NCBI GenBank assembly: GCA_027592105.1
Contig: JAQCLA010000100.1
Location: 1-8,631, forward strand
DNA length: 8,631 nucleotides
Source of the DNA: Pseudomonadota bacterium
GTDB taxonomy: Bacteria > Pseudomonadota > Alphaproteobacteria > Rhodobacterales > Rhodobacteraceae
Direction: 5' to 3'
Shown here: positions 1 to 6,520 of the stretch, piece by piece
Layout: every line of letters begins with the position of its first letter
Position numbering within the stretch: the stretch's first letter is position 1
Program-made: the position numbers and the translations under genes
The notes under the pieces: model-generated
What the model saw: only the letters and a program-made list of their open reading frames with translations
What the model was told of the DNA's origin: nothing
Database searches by the model: none

Positions 1-54
1 AGCACGTCATTCGTAATGATGGGGTCGGGGGTTCGAGTCCCTTCAGCGGCACCA
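1..54 (+). tRNA. tRNA-Thr (anticodon CGT), 3' portion only
   Basis: This is the 3' two thirds of a threonine tRNA; the acceptor 5' strand and most of the D arm lie before the window. The anticodon stem is CGTCA (5-9) with TGATG (17-21), closing the 7-base loop TTCGTAA (10-16). That puts CGT at 12-14, reading the Thr codon ACG. The T arm has five G (28-32 region) paired with CCCTT around the loop TTCGAGT. It is followed by the acceptor strand CAGCGGC (44-50), discriminator A51 and an encoded CCA (52-54). Everything visible pairs normally, so the gene looks functional. Its 3' end is part of the direct repeat that bounds the island to the right. Confidence 0.93.
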
Positions 55-80
55 TTCTTCTCTCCGAAAACATCCGGTGA
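38..80 (+). repeat. attL-like direct repeat (tRNA 3' end plus flank)
   Basis: Bases 38-80 run from the T-loop end of tRNA-Thr, through the CCA, to 26 bases beyond. They match 6521-6561 at 37 of 41 aligned positions with one 2-base gap. The longest identical block is TCTTCTCTCCGA (56-67), which lies outside the tRNA, so shared tRNA structure cannot explain the match. This copy keeps the intact tRNA sequence, as expected for the end of an island that reconstitutes the tRNA. Confidence 0.72.
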
Positions 81-122
81 CATCCTGAAGCGCCTTGTTT
101 ATTAGGGGATTTCGAGATCCCT

Positions 123-563
123 TTGTCCGATGTTGTCCGGGCATGTGTGATGAAATGCCTCCAGTTTGGGGGCTTTCTTGGGGGCATCGCGAGTGCGCGC
201 AAAACAGGATACCCCCAATGCCCGTACAAATCGCGGGTCAGCTACTCCGACGCGGAATACTTCAACCAGAACGCCAAGAATGCCAGCATCGGCCACGCCC
301 AGCGCAAAGCCCCCTACCCGACGCTCGCGCAATACCGCCATGCTTTCGACCGGATGCTAGGCGGCACGGCCATCGCGCGGCGCAACAAGGCGCTTTTTGC
401 GTTCATGATGATCACCGGCGCACGGGACGGGGCGATTTCATCCTTCAGGCTGAAGCATGTCGATCTGATCGAGGGCACGGTTTTCGAAGACGCGATGATC
501 CTCCCGTCCTAGGTGCAAACGCTGTTCAGACACTGGAGTTTCCCGCTACGCTTTCCTGACTGG
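123..563 (+). pseudogene. Tyrosine recombinase (phage-type integrase) remnant
   Basis: An open frame from 123 to the TAG at 510-512 (129 codons) contains the middle of a tyrosine site-specific recombinase. Residues about 36-124 resemble the family, with a YKSRVSYSDAEYFN segment, then RNKALFAFMMITGARDGA and LKHVDLIEG. R101 in TGARDGA is the expected first catalytic arginine of the R-H-R-Y set. After the TAG the same frame continues with VQTLFRHWSFPLRFPDW, which faintly recalls the next conserved stretch (KTF..WFFP), up to about 563. The N-terminal DNA-binding domain and the C-terminal half with the second arginine and the catalytic tyrosine are absent. The first 35 or so codons have no recognisable similarity, so 123 is only the frame's first ATG. 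It lies next to tRNA-Thr and ends 12 bases from the stop of the convergent TRAP permease, with no terminator between. An inactive relic is by far the likeliest reading. Confidence 0.8.
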
Positions 564-575
564 AAGGGTTGCGCA

Positions 576-2516
576 TCAGTGACACGTCGGCGCTGACATG
601 ATCCGCCCTAGCCGAACATCACGCCACATCAAGACCGCGCCTAAGGCGACACCGACAATATCGGTGATCACAGCACCCGGAAATAACCCCGATGGCAGGA
701 GCGCCATCATCCCCGCAAGCGCGAACAAGCCGCGCGTAAAGATGGAAAGCTGGGTTGAAAAATAGCCCGCCAGTGCCGCCGAGATCAACCATACACCAAT
801 CACGGCCGTGATCACTGCCAAGGCAATCTCCTGCGGTGCGCCGATCAAGATGAGCGTGGGCGAGAACACGAACAGAAGGGGGATGATATAGGCCGACCAA
901 CCAAAGCGCATCGCAGCCCAACCCGTTGCCATGGCAGGTGCGCGCGCGATGGCCGCAGCCGAGAATGCAGCCAAGGCGATCGGCGGCGTGATCATCGACA
1001 TCATGCCAAAATAGAGCACGTAAAGATGCGCCGCGATCGGTTCGATCCCCAATTGCACCAGCGCAGGCGCAACAAGGGCCGCAAGCAGAACGTAAACCCC
1101 CAGTGTCGGAAGGCCCATGCCAAGAATGATGCAGACCAGAGCCGACAACGCCAATAGCAAGATCACGCTGCCGCCACCGATTTGAACCAGCAGATAGGTC
1201 AAGTTGAAGCTAAGCCCCGAGATGTTGAGCACCGCGATCACGACCCCCGATGCAGCCGAGATCAGCAAGATCTCAACCACGCCATGGCCCGTTTGCGCCA
1301 GCGCAGAAACCAGCTTCCCCACGCCCGGCCGCAAACCGCGATACCCAAGCACAAGGGAGGTAAAAATCAACATGGCCGCCGCCCAAAGCGCCGCGCGTTC
1401 AGGCTGAAACCCTTTCCAAAACAACAGATAGATCAATACAGCGAAGGCGAGCATGAAATGCATGCCGCCCAAGACCGATCTTGGGCGCGGAATCTCGTCC
1501 TTGGGAATGGCCTTGATGCCCAGCCGCGCGGCCTCCAGATCGGCTTGGATGAACAGGGCGACATAGTAAAGAAGCGCGGGAACGAGCGCAGCCAGCACCA
1601 CCTCAGAATATGGAATAGCCAAGAACTCGGCCATCAAAAAGGCCGCAGCCCCCATGACCGGCGGCATCAATTGTCCCCCGGTCGAGGCGACCGCCTCGAT
1701 CGCGGCGGCCTTGTGCGCTGGATAGCCGTCGCGCTTGATCATCGGGATGGTGACCACGCCCGTGCCAACCACATTAGCAACCGCCGAACCGCTAATTGAT
1801 CCAAATAGCCCCGAGGCCAGAACCGCGATCTTCATCGCGCCGCCCCGGAACCGCCCCATCGCCACCATCGCGGCATCGGTAAAAAAGGCAGCCCCGCCCG
1901 TGAGGTTCAAAAGCGTCCCAAAAAGGATGAAAGAGACCACGACCGTTGCCGCCACCGACATCGGCAGGCCCAAAATACCGTTGGAGTCGAGCGCGATATA
2001 GCCAGTCAGCATATCCCAGCTTTGTACCCGCCCCTGAAGTCGCCCCGGCACGACATCGCCGAACAAGCCATAAAGGATGAAAACTGCGATGATGATGATC
2101 AAGGCCCATCCCGTGGCGCGCCTTAGCGCCTCGAGGGTCAACAAGATCACGATCAAACCCGGCACCCAAACCTCGGGGGGGCGCGAGAAGATCTTCAGCA
2201 CCAAGACAGGATATTGATGCGCGATGAAACCCACCGCACCGATAGACAGAACGGCAAACAGCAGATCATAAGCCGGGACGCTCTCACGAGTGGTCCCACG
2301 CTGCATGGGCAGCGTGAGAAAAGCGATGGGCAGCACAAACAGCATGATTGCTGCGAAGTACTGCTGCGGATAGAGGCCAAGACCGAATTGGCGATGGAGC
2401 GACAGAGCCCAACCTATCGCGGTGAGCGTCAGTAACGCCGCCAAGATATCGGCTATTGGCCGCCAATACTTTGGGGCAAGGCTCCACCTTGCCCCTTTGG
2501 ATGTCGCATTTTCCAT
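576..2516 (-). CDS. TRAP transporter fused 4TM/12TM permease (TAXI type)
   Basis: This 646-residue inner-membrane protein fuses the small (4TM) and large (12TM) subunits of a TRAP transporter, the form paired with TAXI binding proteins. It is almost wholly hydrophobic. Residues about 20-150 are the small-subunit-like part; the large-subunit core starts near 170. Family motifs are visible: LFGSISGSAVANVVGTG (237-253) followed by IPMIKRDGY, TGGQLMPPVMGAAAFLMAE (279-297), ILGMGLPTLGVY (464-475) and FGMMSMITPPIALAAF (503-518). The length is typical of the fused family. The start ATG at 2514-2516 has AGGAA about eight bases upstream. It begins 25 bases after the stop of the binding-protein gene, so the two form one transcript. 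By family knowledge it uses an ion gradient to import a small organic anion; the substrate is not readable from the sequence. The 3' end meets the integrase relic tail to tail. Confidence 0.93.
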   Translation of the reverse strand: MENATSKGARWSLAPKYWRPIADILAALLTLTAIGWALSLHRQFGLGLYPQQYFAAIMLFVLPIAFLTLPMQRGTTRESVPAYDLLFAVLSIGAVGFIAHQYPVLVLKIFSRPPEVWVPGLIVILLTLEALRRATGWALIIIIAVFILYGLFGDVVPGRLQGRVQSWDMLTGYIALDSNGILGLPMSVAATVVVSFILFGTLLNLTGGAAFFTDAAMVAMGRFRGGAMKIAVLASGLFGSISGSAVANVVGTGVVTIPMIKRDGYPAHKAAAIEAVASTGGQLMPPVMGAAAFLMAEFLAIPYSEVVLAALVPALLYYVALFIQADLEAARLGIKAIPKDEIPRPRSVLGGMHFMLAFAVLIYLLFWKGFQPERAALWAAAMLIFTSLVLGYRGLRPGVGKLVSALAQTGHGVVEILLISAASGVVIAVLNISGLSFNLTYLLVQIGGGSVILLLALSALVCIILGMGLPTLGVYVLLAALVAPALVQLGIEPIAAHLYVLYFGMMSMITPPIALAAFSAAAIARAPAMATGWAAMRFGWSAYIIPLLFVFSPTLILIGAPQEIALAVITAVIGVWLISAALAGYFSTQLSIFTRGLFALAGMMALLPSGLFPGAVITDIVGVALGAVLMWRDVRLGRIMSAPTCH

Positions 2517-2541
2517 CGCGTTTCCTGAACTTGTTGCTGCG

Positions 2542-3495
2542 TCAGTTCAGGCCAGCCTCTTCGAAAAAGCGCAGCGCCCCGGGGTGGAATTGCCCGACAC
2601 CGGGATCACCGCGCATATCATTGGGCTTGAAGGCGGCCATCGGCGGGAATGTCTGCGCCATGGTGTCGGCCTGCTCATACATCGCGCGCGTCAGGGCATA
2701 GACGACATCGTCAGAGACGTTAGCATGCGTAAAGACAACCTGTGGGAAGGCGATATAGACGGTGTCCTCCAGCACCCCCGGTGCCGCGCCTGCGGGCAGC
2801 GTCGTGAAATACGCCGTCGGCCAATGTGCGCGCGCACCCGCAAGTGCAGCATCGCTGGTATCTGCGACGCCCAAGGCGCGCAGGCCACCAACCGAGGCAT
2901 CAGCCTCGCGGACCTTGCCTGCACCATGGGCGAAGATAAAGCCAACTGCGTCGCCGGCCATGAAGGCATCCGCCCCAGCGGTCACAGATGCGACACTGAC
3001 CGGGATCATATCTTCGCGGGTCATGCCGGCGGTCGAGTAAAAGGCGTCAAGCTGCGGCAAAATGGTGTTTTGCGCAGTGAACCCATCAGTCATCGGTTGG
3101 CCGCGCAACTGCTCGAGCGTGGTGATTCCACTATCGGCGCGCACGAAAATCCCTTCAACCAAGGGCTGCAAGAAGGCGACGATGCGCAAGTTTTCGTTGG
3201 GATTGCCGGTCCACCATGCATCGCCCGTTAGCGCGTAGTTGACCTCTTGGAGGTTGGCGACGCCGAACTCGATCCCGCCGGAATTGAGGAAAGGGATGAA
3301 CTGGTTGGGGCTGGTTGCAGGCGTGATGGTCGTGTTCAGCCCAGCCGCATTAGCCGCATTGGCAACCGCGGTGCCGATATTGTGGAACAACGAACCGGGG
3401 TTCGAGGTTGCAATACCAACCGTCTGCGCACTTGCCGTGCCGACGCAGAAAGCCAGCCCCGCAATGGCGGCAGCCGTTGAAATCATCTTGTTCAT
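2542..3495 (-). CDS. TAXI-family TRAP transporter solute-binding protein
   Basis: This is a periplasmic binding protein of 317 residues that should capture the substrate and hand it to the fused permease 25 bases downstream. The start chosen is the ATG at 3493-3495, six bases after a strong GGGAGG (3502-3507). The upstream ATG at 3499-3501 abuts that site too closely, and the longest reading from 3534 would bury the signal peptide. From the chosen start the N-terminus is a clean Sec signal: MNKM, a hydrophobic stretch (about 5-19), then TASA before QT, with cleavage expected after residue 23. The mature start VGIATSNPGSLFHNIGTAVANA (25-46) matches the TAXI opening, which binds the ligand after a small-residue turn. 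Further on, GMTREDMIPVSVASVTAGADAF and GFIFAHG fit the second lobe. Residue-level ligand specificity cannot be read. No terminator is seen before the permease. Confidence 0.9.
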   Translation of the reverse strand: MNKMISTAAAIAGLAFCVGTASAQTVGIATSNPGSLFHNIGTAVANAANAAGLNTTITPATSPNQFIPFLNSGGIEFGVANLQEVNYALTGDAWWTGNPNENLRIVAFLQPLVEGIFVRADSGITTLEQLRGQPMTDGFTAQNTILPQLDAFYSTAGMTREDMIPVSVASVTAGADAFMAGDAVGFIFAHGAGKVREADASVGGLRALGVADTSDAALAGARAHWPTAYFTTLPAGAAPGVLEDTVYIAFPQVVFTHANVSDDVVYALTRAMYEQADTMAQTFPPMAAFKPNDMRGDPGVGQFHPGALRFFEEAGLN

Positions 3496-3501
3496 GGTCA
3501 T

Positions 3502-3507
3502 CCTCCC
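3502..3507 (-). promoter_or_regulatory. Ribosome binding site fixing the TAXI protein start
   Basis: The minus strand reads GGGAGG here, six bases before the ATG at 3493-3495. It decides that start over the ATG at 3499-3501 and over the longer frame beginning at 3534. Confidence 0.75.
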
Positions 3508-3535
3508 TATGGCGCCGCCTCTCCCGGGCGACAAT

Positions 3536-3565
3536 TAAATCTCAATAGTTGAGATTTAGTTGAGA
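3536..3565. promoter_or_regulatory. Palindrome plus direct repeat, probable shared operator
   Basis: Within the 147-base gap between the divergent TAXI and TPP-enzyme genes lies a perfect inverted repeat. The arm TAAATCTCAA (3536-3545), centre TAG, and arm TTGAGATTTA (3549-3558) give 10-bp arms around three bases. The 9-mer TAGTTGAGA occurs at 3546-3554 and again at 3557-3565, an 11-bp period close to one helical turn. There are therefore three TTGAG half-sites, one inverted and two direct. This is the pattern of a dimeric regulator binding cooperatively on one face of DNA between two divergent promoters. TTGACC at 3567-3572 could be a plus-strand -35, but no good -10 follows. No regulator gene is present in the window. 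The short loop, absence of a T-run and position argue against a terminator. Confidence 0.6.
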
Positions 3566-3642
3566 GTTGACCTTACACATGCGACAGATCAAGCAGAATC
3601 TCGCGCCAACGCGGAGGACGCTTCAGTCAAAGGTGGGTAGAC

Positions 3643-5367
3643 ATGACACAGGCTACAGCACAGGGCATCACACCAAACACCCCAAAGACCGGGGCCGAGG
3701 CGCTCTTGATCGCGCTCAAGAACAATGGGATCGAGTGGCTTTTTGCCAATGCAGGCACGGATTTTCCGCCCGTAATCGAAGCCTTGGCCGGTGCGGCATC
3801 CGGCACCATGCCCACCCCTGTCACCGTTCCCCACGAGACGGCGGCTGTGGCAATGGCACATGGTCATTACCTTGTCTCGGGGCATCCGCAGGCGGTGATG
3901 GTGCATGTGAATGTGGGCCTTGCCAATGCGGTCATGGGGGTGATCAACGCAGCGTCGGACAATATCCCTATGGTGGTGATGTCGGGGCGCACACCACTGA
4001 CCGAAACCGGGCGGGCGGGCCGACGCATGACGCCCATCCAATATGGCCAAGAAATGTTCGATCAGGCAGCGATGGTCCGCGAGCCGGTAAAATTCGAATA
4101 TGAGATGCGCTACCCAGAACAGGGCGGTGTGATGGTTTCGCGGGCCGTTGCAGCTGCGATGACCGCGCCGCGTGGCCCGGTCTATCTCAGCTTGCCACGC
4201 GAACCTTTGGGTGCCGAGATCACGCCAAGCGCCCCTGCCGATGTGACGCCACGCCCCCCTGCCAGCCCTGCGGCACCCGATCGCCAGGCATTGGCCGAAG
4301 CGGCGGCGATCTTGTCACAAACCGCAAATCCGCTAGTGATCTGCCAGCGTGGCGATACCGATGGTCGGCTTGCGGCAGCTTTGTCGGCCCTTGGGGCACA
4401 GCATGGGATCGGCACGGTCGCACCTTTCGTCGTGCGCAACCTTTTGGCCGATGACGACCCCGCAAACCTGGGCTATGCGCCGACCCTTATCCGAGAGGTA
4501 GATGCCGTGGTGGTGGTAGATAGCCCAGTTCCTTGGATCGAAGCGCTGCATGCACCAGACCCGGCGGTTCCGATTATTCACATTGGCCCCGACCCCGCCT
4601 TTAGCCGTATGCCCATGCGGTCTTATCGCAGCACGCTGGCCATTACCGGCGATCCGGCCGCCACAATCACCGCGCTGACACAAGCGATCGCCACCCCGCT
4701 CAATGTTCTGGCAACACGACACGCGGCTTTGGCAAAGCGTACGAGCTTCCGCGCCGAGGCGCGCCGAGACCAGATCGCTCAAGCACGCCGAAGCGACCCG
4801 ATGGGGGCCGAATGGCTCAGTCATTGCCTATCGGAAGTGATGGATGAAGATGCGGTGATTTTCTCGGAACTTGGCTTGGTCCCCGCAGCCCTGCGCCTCA
4901 AGGGACCAAATCGGCTTTTTTCAAACCCACATTCAGGAGGACTGGGCTGGGCATTTCCGGCCGCTTTGGGCGCGCAATTGGCACGGCCCGGCAAATTGAC
5001 CATCGCGGCGATGGGCGATGGTTCATACATCTTTGCGAACCCTGTTGCCTGCCACCAGATCGCTGAGGCACTTAGCCTGCCCGTTCTGATCATCATTAAG
5101 AACAACGCAATGTGGAACGCGGTGCGCCGCTCAGTTGCCCTCGCCTATCCCAATGGGGCGGCCATGCGCGCCAATGAGATGCCGCTGACGGCGCTAAACC
5201 CGGTGCCGGATTTTTCAGCGATCGCGCGCGCAAGCCGTGCCCACAGCGCTCATGTCGCGACCGCCGACGCTTTGCCCGAGGCGCTTGCCCAAGCCGTGCG
5301 CATCATCCGCGATGAAGGGCGGGCTGCGCTTCTAGATGTGCGCGTTGCAGTGTCAGACGCACATTGA
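3643..5367 (+). CDS. Thiamine-pyrophosphate-requiring enzyme (acetolactate synthase-like)
   Basis: This is a 574-residue cytoplasmic enzyme with the three-domain layout of the acetolactate synthase / benzoylformate decarboxylase superfamily. Residues about 15-190 are the N-terminal pyrimidine-binding domain. GIEWLFANAGTDFPPVIEAL (29-48) is followed by E65 in PHETAAVAMAHGHY, the glutamate expected to activate TPP, then SDNIPMVVMSGRTPLTE and GQEMFDQAAMVRE. The middle domain spans about 210-350 and the C-terminal TPP domain about 380-570. The latter has the cofactor motif MGDGSYIFANP (457-467) closing with NN at 487-488 and WNAVRRS at 491-497. Length and key residues are intact, so it should be active. 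The family cleaves or condenses 2-oxo acids; this subgroup is generally annotated only as TPP-requiring protein, and I cannot name the substrate. AAAGGTGG (3629-3636) precedes the ATG. It is transcribed divergently from the TRAP genes and upstream of the binding-domain gene. Confidence 0.9.
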   Translation: MTQATAQGITPNTPKTGAEALLIALKNNGIEWLFANAGTDFPPVIEALAGAASGTMPTPVTVPHETAAVAMAHGHYLVSGHPQAVMVHVNVGLANAVMGVINAASDNIPMVVMSGRTPLTETGRAGRRMTPIQYGQEMFDQAAMVREPVKFEYEMRYPEQGGVMVSRAVAAAMTAPRGPVYLSLPREPLGAEITPSAPADVTPRPPASPAAPDRQALAEAAAILSQTANPLVICQRGDTDGRLAAALSALGAQHGIGTVAPFVVRNLLADDDPANLGYAPTLIREVDAVVVVDSPVPWIEALHAPDPAVPIIHIGPDPAFSRMPMRSYRSTLAITGDPAATITALTQAIATPLNVLATRHAALAKRTSFRAEARRDQIAQARRSDPMGAEWLSHCLSEVMDEDAVIFSELGLVPAALRLKGPNRLFSNPHSGGLGWAFPAALGAQLARPGKLTIAAMGDGSYIFANPVACHQIAEALSLPVLIIIKNNAMWNAVRRSVALAYPNGAAMRANEMPLTALNPVPDFSAIARASRAHSAHVATADALPEALAQAVRIIRDEGRAALLDVRVAVSDAH

Positions 5368-5554
5368 ACCGCCTGGAGTGAAACGCAGCCACCCAATCGC
5401 AGCCTCGATCAAACTTGCACAAAGGCGAGGAGGCTATGAATGTTGACATCAGGCATGCTGTCGAGTGCATCGTTGGGTCGATTGTCGCGGCAGGTTAGGT
5501 TGCGAAACACTCTTTGCGATCGGCGAGTAGCAAGCACATCAAGGAGACCTCTGC
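5368..5554 (+). other. Intercistronic leader with short candidate ORFs
   Basis: This 187-base gap lies between two co-directional genes. GAGG/GGAGG (5427-5433) precedes ATGAATG at 5436-5442. The first ATG opens a 20-residue frame ending at a TAG (5496-5498), with GGAGG only two bases away. The second ATG (5440) is better spaced from GGAGG (six bases) and opens a 65-residue arginine-rich frame to 5637 that overlaps the next gene out of frame. Neither peptide resembles anything I recognise. AGCCTC (5401-5406) is complementary to GAGGCT (5430-5435), so RNA pairing could cover the ribosome site. It may be a translated leader or the stub of a deleted gene. No terminator is visible, so read-through from the TPP gene is possible. 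Confidence 0.35.
5541..5546 (+). promoter_or_regulatory. Ribosome binding site fixing a GTG start at 5555
   Basis: AAGGAG lies eight bases before GTG 5555-5557. An in-frame TAG at 5528-5530, with no ATG, GTG or TTG codon between it and 5555, makes this the only possible start. Confidence 0.8.
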
Positions 5555-6295
5555 GTGACCACTTTCGAAATAAACCCAAGCGTTCGGGCCGAACTGGCGC
5601 CGACTGGCATTCTTCGCGCAGGTATCAACACCGGTAACTTCCTTTTGGTGACGGATCGTGCGGAAAATGGCGATCCTGTTGGCGTATCACCGGATGTTGC
5701 CGCTGAAATCGCGCGCCGCCTTGGTGTTGCGCTCAAGATGATCCCATATGCTGACCCCGGAAGTCTGGCCGACGCGGCAGAGCGTGGCGAATGGGATATC
5801 GGCAACATCGGCGCCGAGCCCCAGCGCGCACGGACAATTGCTTTCACTCAGGCCTATTGCGAGATTGAATCGACCTACCTCGTTCCAGCCGGATCTTCGA
5901 TCCGCTCGATCGAAGATGTGGATCGTCCCGGTCTTCGCATCGCAACCAAGGGGCGCGCGGCCTATGGATTATGGCTGGAGAACAACCTCCGCCATGCCGC
6001 GCTTATTCGAACCGACACCATCGACGGCTCGTTTGATGTCTTTGTCGATCAGGGACTCGATGCTTTGGCCGGGCTGAGGCCACGATTGCTGCAAGATGTG
6101 GAACGCCTGCCCGGAGCGCGCATTCTGGAAGGGCAGTTCAGCGCGGTCCAGCAGGCAGTCGGAACACCGCGCCACAACACACATGCAGCAGCTTGGTTGG
6201 CCGGTGTGGTGGAAGAGCTCAAATCTTCTGGTTTCATCGCGCAGCTGATCGAAAAGCATGGCGTAAAAGGCCTGACCGTGGCGCCGCCGGCCTGA
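5555..6295 (+). CDS. Signal-less ABC-type (SBP family 3) substrate-binding-domain protein
   Basis: This 246-residue protein has the fold of amino-acid-type ABC binding proteins (SBP_bac_3). APTGILRAGINTGNFLLV (15-32) is the first strand and ligand loop, followed by GVSPDVAAEIARRLGVAL (43-60). WDIGNIGAEPQRARTIAFT (80-98) contains R91, at the position of the arginine that grips the ligand carboxylate in this family. SIEDVDRPGLRIA (118-130) is the hinge crossing into lobe two, and AVQQAVGTPR (197-206) closes the second lobe. It starts at a GTG with a strong AAGGAG. The N-terminus (MTTFEINPSVRAEL) is polar, and an in-frame stop just upstream excludes any signal peptide, so the protein should stay in the cytoplasm. 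No ABC permease or ATPase accompanies it within the island. I recall similar signal-less homologues in other alphaproteobacteria, so this is a lineage trait rather than damage. It may be a ligand-binding partner, a sensor, or a binding-protein-derived enzyme such as cyclohexadienyl dehydratase; the sequence does not decide. Confidence 0.82.
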   Translation: MTTFEINPSVRAELAPTGILRAGINTGNFLLVTDRAENGDPVGVSPDVAAEIARRLGVALKMIPYADPGSLADAAERGEWDIGNIGAEPQRARTIAFTQAYCEIESTYLVPAGSSIRSIEDVDRPGLRIATKGRAAYGLWLENNLRHAALIRTDTIDGSFDVFVDQGLDALAGLRPRLLQDVERLPGARILEGQFSAVQQAVGTPRHNTHAAAWLAGVVEELKSSGFIAQLIEKHGVKGLTVAPPA

Positions 6296-6520
6296 GTGCC
6301 TATCGCGAAGATGGCTGGTCTGAGGCTTAATTTGGGCGCGTAGCTGCATTTGCAGAGAACCAAACGGCAATGCATCCTCGTGTTCCTGCAGTCACTTGAC
6401 TGGCCACAGCGGCGTTGGAACCCTTGGCAACGGCGTGCGGCTAGGGGCGTTTTGGGGGCATTCAGTAATCCTTGGACACTTTAAGGTAATTCATTCAGCA
6501 TCTTATATCCCCCATCCCAA
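6296..6520. other. Non-coding tail of the island
   Basis: This 225-base stretch carries no credible gene. It contains the short palindrome CTGCATTTGCAG (6344-6355), a CATTCAG heptamer twice (6459-6465 region and 6492-6498), and an AT-richer segment around 6465-6510 leading into the right repeat. No T-tract terminator follows the preceding gene. It may hold decayed island sequence or recombinase arm sites; nothing decisive is visible. Confidence 0.4.

Noticed and set aside
95..559. A 154-codon plus-strand frame overlapping the integrase relic
   Set aside because: Its translation is arginine- and proline-rich without any family resemblance, while the frame from 123 carries clear recombinase segments. 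It is a shadow frame.
2422..3231. A 269-codon plus-strand frame opposite the TAXI gene
   Set aside because: The antisense frame has no recognisable domain. The minus-strand gene has a signal peptide, a strong ribosome site and TAXI-family segments.
3496..3534. Upstream extension of the TAXI protein to 330 residues
   Set aside because: It would place 13 residues before a well-formed signal peptide and ignore the GGGAGG correctly spaced before the ATG at 3493-3495.
5443..5471. TTGACA as a -35 promoter element for the binding-domain gene
   Set aside because: The hexamer is perfect, but the sequence 16-18 bases later (TGCATC region) is a poor -10. I cannot support a promoter from this alone.
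6344..6355. CTGCATTTGCAG as a terminator for the binding-domain gene
   Set aside because: Five-bp arms with a two-base centre cannot form a normal RNA hairpin, and no T-run follows.
6459..6498. CATTCAG repeated twice before attR as recombinase arm-binding sites
   Set aside because: Two copies of a heptamer in 40 bases are weak evidence, and no matching copies were noticed near attL.
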